From the NCBI GenBank assembly GCA_031969915.1, contig DALYJJ010000240.1:1-5808 (forward strand): DNA of 5,808 bases. The letters run 5' to 3'. Positions within the stretch are counted from its first letter, which is position 1. Each line of letters begins with the position of its first letter. Shown here piece after piece: positions 1 to 5,165 of this stretch. The DNA is from DALYJJ01 sp031969915. GTDB lineage: Bacteria; Acidobacteriota; Terriglobia; Bryobacterales; Bryobacteraceae. Below the pieces are notes generated by a model. It did not search any database, was not told the origin of the DNA, and saw only the letters and a program-made list of their open reading frames with translations. Position numbers and translations under genes: made by a program.

Positions 1-1
1 G

Positions 2-496
2 GCGAGTGGCGCGCGCCCGGGGAGTTATGCGGTTCCGCTCAACGACGTGATCGGACTGGCGGACCCGCCCGCGCAATCGCCGCCCGGCACGGGACCGGAC
101 GCGCCGGATCAGTCCCAGGCGCTTGATCGAGCCCGCGGCACGGCAGAACTGCTGCGCGCCTTCAAGACCATGTACGTGGACGCCAGGGAAGCGAAGTACT
201 TCAAGAGCGATCAGATGAAGGCCGCGCTGGGTCGCAACAAGGGGTTCGCGGAGTTGGGAATCCGCGTTGTGGACGACCCGAGGCTGGCGGATACGGTGCT
301 CGCCGTCGGGTACACCTTCGCCTGGGATTACCCGTTCCAGCTCAAACACCAGAACACGGCCACGGTGCTGGTGGCGGGCAAGGGTGTCGGGCCGTTCTCC
401 GGCCCGGCTGGCGCGGCGAGCGTGGCACGCGAACTGGTCAAGGCGTTACGGCCGTTCCGCGACGCGGCAGGAGCGACGCGGCAGACGCGGCCTTGA
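2..496 (+). CDS. Hypothetical protein, 5'-truncated by window edge
   Basis: This is the C-terminal 164 residues of a protein I cannot name. The frame is open to the left edge. The first in-frame GTG (position 47) has no ribosome binding site before it, so the gene most likely starts upstream of the window. Visible parts are a Pro/Gly/Asp-rich low-complexity linker (about residues 20-40 of the fragment), then a compact alpha/beta-looking domain starting near the ELLRAFKTMYVDA stretch. That domain contains VVDDPRLADTVLAVGYTF, a WDYPFQLKHQN segment and a glycine-rich GKGVGPFSGPAGAASVA segment. From memory, similar domains (a KTMYV or KTICV strand, then a DDP..AD..L strand) occur in secreted or lipoprotein-like hypothetical proteins of Acidobacteria; this is recollection, not a search result. 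The N-terminus is missing, so a signal peptide cannot be judged. It ends 7 bp from the convergent hydroxylase gene, with no sign of a functional link. Confidence 0.7.
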   Translation, partial: ASGARPGSYAVPLNDVIGLADPPAQSPPGTGPDAPDQSQALDRARGTAELLRAFKTMYVDAREAKYFKSDQMKAALGRNKGFAELGIRVVDDPRLADTVLAVGYTFAWDYPFQLKHQNTATVLVAGKGVGPFSGPAGAASVARELVKALRPFRDAAGATRQTRP

Positions 497-503
497 GTGC
501 GGC

Positions 504-1421
504 TCAGTGTGCAGCTTCCAGGAAGCTGCGCAAATCCCGTTCGTCCACCTCCGGCTCACCGGGCGCGACGTTGTCCAGGCGCCCTTCGCGCATCCACGTC
601 TCCAGGCGGCCGGCCAGCGTGTAGAGGTGCTCGAAGGAGTCGACTACGAAGAGCAGCGGCTGGTAGTGATGGATCTCAAAGGCCTGGTTGACGATCCACT
701 CCAACTGCGCCGGGTGGCGCTGCACGTTGGGGCTCTCCACGGCGTGTGCGATCTCGCCGTAGGAGCTCAGCAGACCGCTGCCGTAGACGCGCAACCCGCC
801 GCCGCGCCCGGGCCGCATCAACCCGAACTCCACCGTGAACCAGAAGAAACGCGCCATCGCGCGGATCACGCTCTTCAGCCGCTCCACGTCACCGTGCTCC
901 TTCGCCATCTCCGCAGCCGTGAGAGCGCAGTCGCCGAAGCGGACCAGCGTTTCTGCGAAGGCCTGATCGGTGTGCATTGGCACGTGACCCGCCACGTCGT
1001 GAAAGATGTCAGGTTCGGGCAGGTAGTCGAGCTTCTCGTTGTGGCGGATGGTGACCGTGGTCGGGAACTCGCGGTTGCGCAGGCGGTCGAAGAACAAGAA
1101 CGCGGGAATGTAGCCCGCTACGGCGCGGGCGCGAAAGCCCGTGAGCGGCGACAGGAAGCGATTGATCTCCTCCAAGCGCGGCACGCGTTTCGGGTTCAGA
1201 CACAACGAAGCGATGCCGCGCAGAAACTGCTCGTTCGCGTGGCGCTCCCAGCGCGGCAGCATCCGGGCGTAGAGCCGCCGCCACGCTTCGTGGTTCGCCT
1301 CGGAGTAGAGTTCGTAGGGTTGATCGATGTAGAGCGCGCCGCGGTGGCGGGCCTCTTCGATGAACGGCGCTTCGGTGGTGGTGAGTCCGGCGCCCAGGAC
1401 GGAAGTGGTGTACCGCATCAT
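504..1421 (-). CDS. phhA: Phenylalanine 4-hydroxylase (tetrahydropterin-dependent)
   Basis: Converts L-phenylalanine to L-tyrosine in the cytoplasm, using O2, a tetrahydropterin and non-haem iron; it is the entry step to homogentisate catabolism. The 305-residue protein is the catalytic domain only, without an N-terminal ACT regulatory domain, like other bacterial enzymes. The iron site is clear: PDIFHDVAGHVP gives His141 and His146, and FWFTVEFGL gives Glu198, matching human His285, His290 and Glu330. The C-terminal part (HHYQPLLFVVDSFEHL, about 251-265) is also family-typical. Oddity: His141 to Glu198 spans 57 residues against 45 in the human enzyme, so about 12 residues are inserted around 160-186 (near ALTAAEMAKEHGD). 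The start is one of two adjacent ATG codons (1421 or 1418). GGGGAAAGGG lies directly upstream, so the second ATG has slightly better spacing. It is transcribed divergently from the homogentisate dioxygenase operon, which fits joint control. No pterin dehydratase gene is adjacent. Confidence 0.95.
   Translation of the reverse strand: MMRYTTSVLGAGLTTTEAPFIEEARHRGALYIDQPYELYSEANHEAWRRLYARMLPRWERHANEQFLRGIASLCLNPKRVPRLEEINRFLSPLTGFRARAVAGYIPAFLFFDRLRNREFPTTVTIRHNEKLDYLPEPDIFHDVAGHVPMHTDQAFAETLVRFGDCALTAAEMAKEHGDVERLKSVIRAMARFFWFTVEFGLMRPGRGGGLRVYGSGLLSSYGEIAHAVESPNVQRHPAQLEWIVNQAFEIHHYQPLLFVVDSFEHLYTLAGRLETWMREGRLDNVAPGEPEVDERDLRSFLEAAH
508..532. terminator. Strong hairpin at convergent 3' ends, possible bidirectional terminator
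   Basis: A near-perfect inverted repeat lies 12 bases past the stop of the left gene and inside the last codons of the hydroxylase gene. The core arms GCAGCTTCC (511-519) and GGAAGCTGC (521-529) are perfect around a single central base. Adding 508-510 and 530-532 extends the stem with one G-U wobble. As RNA it would form a stem of about ten pairs with a 5-base loop on either strand. There is no U-tract on either side, so it is not a classical intrinsic terminator. It may stabilise 3' ends or assist termination between converging genes, or it may be a chance result of the codons used. Confidence 0.4.
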
Positions 1422-1441
1422 CCCTTTCCCCAGATGACTCC

Positions 1442-1447
1442 ATTATG
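1442..1447 (-). promoter_or_regulatory. Putative -10 box for phenylalanine hydroxylase
   Basis: On the minus strand this reads CATAAT, five of six matches to TATAAT, about 20 bases upstream of the hydroxylase start. This implies a very short leader. A -35 hexamer at 17-bp spacing would fall at 1465-1470, inside the left arm of the inverted repeat, but it is a poor match (GGTGCA). That would fit a promoter needing an activator, or one not well described by the sigma-70 consensus. A mirror-image box occurs on the other strand. Confidence 0.45.
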
Positions 1448-1466
1448 CACGTGAATCGACGGATTG

Positions 1467-1484
1467 CACCACATTTTTGTGGTG
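1467..1484. promoter_or_regulatory. Inverted repeat, candidate shared operator of divergent promoters
   Basis: Perfect inverted repeat CACCACA-TTTT-TGTGGTG in the only sizeable intergenic region. It lies roughly midway between the two outward-facing CATAAT boxes, with centres about 31 bp and 36 bp away. It covers the expected -35 area of the leftward promoter and directly abuts the TTGTTT -35 candidate of the rightward one. That placement fits a dimeric regulator controlling both phenylalanine hydroxylation and homogentisate cleavage. No regulator gene is in the window. Alternative: read on the plus strand, the 7-bp stem, 4-base loop and following TTGTTTTTC resemble an intrinsic terminator that would stop transcripts coming from the left before the dioxygenase gene. 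Confidence 0.5.
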
Positions 1485-1514
1485 TTGTTTTTCGGCCAGC
1501 GCCGAGAGCATAAT
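1485..1514 (+). promoter_or_regulatory. Putative promoter of the homogentisate dioxygenase operon
   Basis: A -35-like TTGTTT (1485-1490) and a -10-like CATAAT (1509-1514) are separated by 18 bp. The -10 box matches five of six consensus positions; the -35 box matches three. The predicted transcription start near 1521 gives a leader of about 35 bases before the ATG at 1556. The -35 candidate begins immediately after the inverted repeat, so a protein bound there could block or contact RNA polymerase. Confidence 0.45.
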
Positions 1515-1555
1515 GAGGGCAGCACGCAACACCTGGGATCGGAGTCCATCCACCA

Positions 1556-2659
1556 ATGCACCCGCTGATGAAGGGCAAGTTCGCCAAGCAGGCTCATGTC
1601 GGCCTGCCTGAAGGGACCTTCGAGGAAGAGCACGGCCGCAAGGGTTTCTTCGGCAAGACGGCGCACCTCTATCACGCGCATCCGCCTACGGGATGGGTGC
1701 GCTTTGAAGGGAAGCTGCGGCCGCATTGTTTCGACCTGAATGCGCTGCGGCCGGACGATCTGGAATCGCCGCTTGGCATGCCGTCGGCGTTTCTGGGCAA
1801 CGCCGACGTGAAGCTTTCGGTTTCGCGGCGCAGCGAACCGATGCCGTTCTACTTCCGGAACGCCGATGGCGATGAGCTGTACTTCGTGCATCGCGGCGAG
1901 GGCGTCATTGAAACCGACTTCGGTCCGCTGCGCTTCGAGCGTGGCGATTACCTGGTGCTGCCGCGCGCGATGACCTATCGCGTGATTCCCGAAACGCGCG
2001 ACAACTTCTTTCTGATCGTCGAATCACGGAGCGAGTTTGAGCAGCCGGAGAAAGGGATCATCGGGCAGCACGCGCTCTACGATCCGGGCGTGATTGTGAC
2101 GCCGGAGCCTGCGCCGAACCTCGACGACACGCGCGAGTGGGAGGTCTGGATCAAGTCCGAGGACGAGATCTCGAAGGTCGTCTATCCGTGGAACCCGATG
2201 GACGTGGTCGGCTGGAAGGGCGATCTCACGGCGTGGAAGATCAACCTGCGCGACATCCGCCCGGTGATGTCGCACCGCGCGCACCTGCCGCCGAGCGCCC
2301 ACACCACCTTCGTCACTTCAGGCGCGATCGTGTGCAGCTTCCTGCCCCGGCCGCTCGAGGAGGACGCCGACGCGCTCCGCGTGCCCTTCTTCCACCGCAA
2401 CACCGACTACGACGAGTTCCTCTTCTATCACGACGGCGACTTTTTCAGTAAGGACAACATCAAGCCCGGGATGGCCACGCTGCATCCGCGCGGCATTCAT
2501 CACGGGCCGCATCCAAAGGCGCTGGCGAATCAGGGGAAGAAGACCCGCACCGACGAATACGCCGTGATGCTCGACGGCCTGAATCCGATCCGCGTCCTGC
2601 CCGCCGGCGAGCAGGTGGAGTGGGCCGAGTATTGGGCGAGCTGGGGCGCGAAGAAGTGA
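1556..2659 (+). CDS. hmgA: Homogentisate 1,2-dioxygenase, short form
   Basis: Opens the ring of homogentisate with O2 to give maleylacetoacetate, the central step of tyrosine catabolism; cytoplasmic Fe(II) enzyme of the cupin fold. The N-terminal half has the family block FYFRNADGDELYFVHRGEG (about 98-116), followed by FGPLRFERGDYLVLPR. The C-terminal cupin carries the likely iron ligands: His280 in FFHRNTDYDEFLF, Glu287, and His316 in GIHHGPHP, equivalent to human His335, Glu341 and His371. The length of 367 residues is clearly below the 430-450 of the human and Pseudomonas enzymes, and the His-to-Glu spacing is one residue longer. It therefore belongs to a shorter branch of the family, and a related substrate is possible. 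The ATG at 1556 is chosen because GGAG (1541-1544) lies 11 bp upstream; the internal ATG at 1568 has no such site. It is the first gene of a three-gene operon and its stop overlaps the next start. Confidence 0.88.
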   Translation: MHPLMKGKFAKQAHVGLPEGTFEEEHGRKGFFGKTAHLYHAHPPTGWVRFEGKLRPHCFDLNALRPDDLESPLGMPSAFLGNADVKLSVSRRSEPMPFYFRNADGDELYFVHRGEGVIETDFGPLRFERGDYLVLPRAMTYRVIPETRDNFFLIVESRSEFEQPEKGIIGQHALYDPGVIVTPEPAPNLDDTREWEVWIKSEDEISKVVYPWNPMDVVGWKGDLTAWKINLRDIRPVMSHRAHLPPSAHTTFVTSGAIVCSFLPRPLEEDADALRVPFFHRNTDYDEFLFYHDGDFFSKDNIKPGMATLHPRGIHHGPHPKALANQGKKTRTDEYAVMLDGLNPIRVLPAGEQVEWAEYWASWGAKK

Positions 2660-3270
2660 CCATCGATCCGGCGGCGAACGACTTCCGCAACATTTACAAG
2701 CTGATGGTGGGAGTGATCGTCCCGCGGCCGATCGCGTTCGTTTCATCGCTGAGCACGGAGGGCGTGCGGAACCTGGCGCCGTTTTCGTTCTTTACCGCGG
2801 TCAGCGCCAATCCGCCGGTGATTTGTTTCAGCCCCATGGTGCGGGGATCGGATGGTTCCCTCAAGGACACGCTGCGCAACATCGAGGCGACGGGCGAGTT
2901 TGTGGTGAATGTGGTGAGCGAGGAGTTCGCGGGGCCGATGAACGCCTGCTCGCCGGAGTTCCCGCCGGAGGTGGACGAGTTCGCGGTGTCGGGATTGACG
3001 CCGGTGGAGAGCGACCTGGTGCGGCCTCCACGCGTGGGCGAAGCGCGCGTGGCGATGGAGTGCCGCCTGGTGCAGGTAGTGCACGTCAGCGCGAAGCCGC
3101 TGGGCGGCAGCCTGGTGCTCGGCGAGGTGCTTCGCTTTCACGTCGACGGCGAGTTGTTCGACAATTTCAAGATCGATCCGGACCGCCTCAGAGCGATCGG
3201 CCGCATGGGCGGGCCGTCGTATGTGCGCACCACGGATCGCTTCGAAATGGCGAGGCCGGGAAAGTCGTGA
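2656..3270 (+). CDS. Flavin-reductase-like FMN-binding split-barrel protein
   Basis: Member of the flavin reductase-like domain family (DIM6/NTAB type), small cytoplasmic proteins that bind FMN in a split beta-barrel and often reduce it with NAD(P)H for a partner monooxygenase. Family-typical segments in the 204 residues are VGVIVPRPIAFVSSLSTEG (18-36), NLAPFSFFTAVSANPPVICF (39-58), KDTLRNIEATGEFVVNVVSE (70-89), FPPEVDEFAVSGLTPV (102-117) and LVLGEVLRFHVD (153-164). The ending IGRMGGPSYVRTTDRFEM is also usual. The GTG at 2656 is preferred over the ATG at 2620 because it forms a GTGA overlap with the preceding stop and matches the usual N-terminus (T-I-D-P); the upstream ATG would add 12 residues encoded within the preceding gene. 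The substrate and partner are unknown. Being in this operon suggests a role in aromatic catabolism, but no flavin monooxygenase is present here. Confidence 0.85.
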   Translation: MTIDPAANDFRNIYKLMVGVIVPRPIAFVSSLSTEGVRNLAPFSFFTAVSANPPVICFSPMVRGSDGSLKDTLRNIEATGEFVVNVVSEEFAGPMNACSPEFPPEVDEFAVSGLTPVESDLVRPPRVGEARVAMECRLVQVVHVSAKPLGGSLVLGEVLRFHVDGELFDNFKIDPDRLRAIGRMGGPSYVRTTDRFEMARPGKS

Positions 3271-5159
3271 GCGACTACGTCTGGGCGCCCACGCGCAAGT
3301 TCGCCGAGCAGACCAACGTCTGGCGCTTCATGCAGAAGCTCGGCTTCGACGAGCGCGAGGTGTTTCTCATGTGGTCCCGCGAGGAGCCCGAGCTCTTCTG
3401 GGACGCCATGCTCAAGGAATGCGGCGTCGAGTGGTATCAACCGTACCGTAGCGTGGTGCGGCTGGACCGCGGGCCGGAGTGGGCCGAGTGGTTTCCCGGC
3501 GGGCGGATCAACATCGTCCACAATTGCCTCGACCGGCACGTGAAGGACACACGGCCGGCGATCTTGTGGGAAGCGGAGAACGGCGAGCGCCGCGCGGTCT
3601 CCTTCGCGGAACTGGCGCGCGATGTGGGGCGGCTGGCGAACGCCCTTCGCCAGATGGGCCTCGACAAGGGCGACCGGATCGCGATGGTCATGCCGATGAC
3701 TCCCGAAGTGGTCACCGTGTTGTATGCCGCGCTCAAGATCGGCCTGGTTGTTGTGCCCGTCTTCGCGGGCTTCGGGCCGGGGGCCATTCACGATCGCCTG
3801 GCCGATTCCGGCGCGCGTGCGGTGTTCACGGCCGATGGGCTGGAGCGGCGCGGCAAGCGCCTGCCGCTGAAGGCCAAGGTGGATGAAGCGCTGGCGGGCA
3901 CGGACGTGGGGCGCGTGGTGGTGATGCGGTATCGCGGCGGCGATGTGCCGTGGACCGGGCGCGATCGCTGGTGGCACGACGTCGTGCAGGGGCCGGAGCA
4001 GTGCGAGACCGAGCAGATGGAATCCGAAGACCGCGCGCTGATCCTCTACACCAGCGGCTCCACCGGCAAGCCGAAGGGCGCGGTCCACACCCATGCAGGC
4101 TGCCTCGCGCAAATGACCAAGGAGATCCACCTGGCCTTCGACCACCAACCGGGCGACCGCTTCTTCTGGCTCTCCGACATCGGCTGGATGATGGGCCCCT
4201 GGACCGTGATCGGCAACCACAACTTCGGGGGCACGATCTTTCTCTACGACGGCGCGCCGGACTTCCCCGCCCCGGACCGGCTGTGGCAGATGATCGAGCG
4301 CCACGGCGTCACGACGTTCGGCATCTCGCCCACGGCCATTCGCGTCCTGATGCGTGCGGGCGGCGAGGGGGCTTCGCGGCACCCCATGGATTCGCTGCGC
4401 GTGCTGGGATCGACCGGCGAACCTTGGGACGAAAGCTCGTACCTGTGGTTCTTCGAGCAGGTGGGGCGCCGCCGTTGCCCGATCATCAACATCTCCGGCG
4501 GCACCGAGATTGTGGGCTGTTTCCTGTTCCCGTTGCCGATTCAGCCTTTGAAGCCGTGTTCGCTCGGCGCGCCCGCGCCCGGCATGTCCACCGAAGTGTT
4601 CGATGACCAGGGCCGGGCCGTGCGGGGCGAAACCGGTCACCTGGTGTGCACGCGTCCCGCGCCTTCGATGACGCGCGGGGTGTGGGGCGATGCCGGGCGC
4701 TATCTCGCCACCTACTGGAGCCGCTTTCCCGGCGTCTGGTATCACGGCGATTGGGCGAGCGTCGACGCGGACGGAGACTGGTTCCTCCACGGCCGCGCCG
4801 ACGAATCGATGAACATCGCGGGCCGCAAAGTCGGCCCCGCCGAAGTGGAGGAAGCGCTGATGCGCCACCCCGCGGTGGCCGAGGCGGCCGTCATCGGCGT
4901 ACCGGACGAGGTGACGGGCGAGGCCATTGTCGGGTTCGTGGTGCTGCGCGAAGAAGCGGGCGCGGCGGACCTGTCGAACCACGTCGTGGCCGTGCTCGGC
5001 CCGACTTTCCGGCCGCGCGCCATCGTAGCCGTGCCCGAGTTGCCGAAGACACAAAGCGGCAAAGTGGTGCGGCGGCTGATCCGCGCGCAGTACCTCGGGC
5101 AGCCCTTGGGGGACGCCTCGACGGTAGCGAACCCGGGCGCTCTCGACGCGTTCCGCTGA
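3267..5159 (+). CDS. AMP-forming acyl-CoA synthetase, acetyl-CoA-synthetase-like, substrate unknown
   Basis: Adenylate-forming ligase that activates a carboxylic acid with ATP and joins it to CoA. The 630 residues match the acetyl-CoA synthetase layout. The N-terminal cap includes WFPGGRINIVHNCLDRH (75-91). The ATP-binding loop is YTSGSTGKPKG (261-271). Further blocks are STGEPWDES (382-390), SGGTE (410-414), YHGDW (492-496) and the hinge HGRADESMNIAGRKVGP (508-524). The C-terminal PKTQSGK carries Lys599, the catalytic lysine that protein acetyltransferases modify in Acs. True acetyl-CoA synthetases have WWQTE where this has SGGTE, so the tryptophan limiting the pocket to acetate is replaced (Gly411). 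A larger acid is likely; acetoacetate, an end product of homogentisate breakdown, is a guess from context. The GTG at 3267 overlaps the previous stop as GTGA. The open frame back to 2823 is only a shadow of the flavin-reductase gene. Confidence 0.88.
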   Translation: MSDYVWAPTRKFAEQTNVWRFMQKLGFDEREVFLMWSREEPELFWDAMLKECGVEWYQPYRSVVRLDRGPEWAEWFPGGRINIVHNCLDRHVKDTRPAILWEAENGERRAVSFAELARDVGRLANALRQMGLDKGDRIAMVMPMTPEVVTVLYAALKIGLVVVPVFAGFGPGAIHDRLADSGARAVFTADGLERRGKRLPLKAKVDEALAGTDVGRVVVMRYRGGDVPWTGRDRWWHDVVQGPEQCETEQMESEDRALILYTSGSTGKPKGAVHTHAGCLAQMTKEIHLAFDHQPGDRFFWLSDIGWMMGPWTVIGNHNFGGTIFLYDGAPDFPAPDRLWQMIERHGVTTFGISPTAIRVLMRAGGEGASRHPMDSLRVLGSTGEPWDESSYLWFFEQVGRRRCPIINISGGTEIVGCFLFPLPIQPLKPCSLGAPAPGMSTEVFDDQGRAVRGETGHLVCTRPAPSMTRGVWGDAGRYLATYWSRFPGVWYHGDWASVDADGDWFLHGRADESMNIAGRKVGPAEVEEALMRHPAVAEAAVIGVPDEVTGEAIVGFVVLREEAGAADLSNHVVAVLGPTFRPRAIVAVPELPKTQSGKVVRRLIRAQYLGQPLGDASTVANPGALDAFR

Positions 5160-5165
5160 GCGCCG

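Noticed and set aside
267..1454. Long plus-strand open frame opposite phenylalanine hydroxylase
   Set aside because: Arg/His/Val-rich translation with no recognisable motif. It is the antisense shadow of a gene with clear catalytic residues and a GC-rich third-position bias.
1418..1891. Minus-strand frame spanning the divergent promoter region and the 5' end of the dioxygenase gene
   Set aside because: No motif, and it covers the start of a well-supported gene on the other strand as well as the promoter elements.
2620..2655. Upstream ATG for the flavin-reductase-like gene
   Set aside because: It would overlap the dioxygenase gene by 40 bp and add 12 residues not typical of the family. GTG at 2656 fits the coupled-overlap pattern seen again at the next junction.
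2823..3266. N-terminal extension of the ligase frame upstream of 3267
   Set aside because: The translated extension is Gly/Arg-rich and lies entirely within the flavin-reductase gene in another frame. The GTG at 3267 gives the usual family N-terminus and a GTGA overlap.
3138..5054. 638-codon minus-strand open frame opposite the ligase gene
   Set aside because: Rich in His, Arg and Ala without family motifs; a typical antisense shadow in high-GC DNA. The plus strand encodes an intact adenylate-forming enzyme over the same span.
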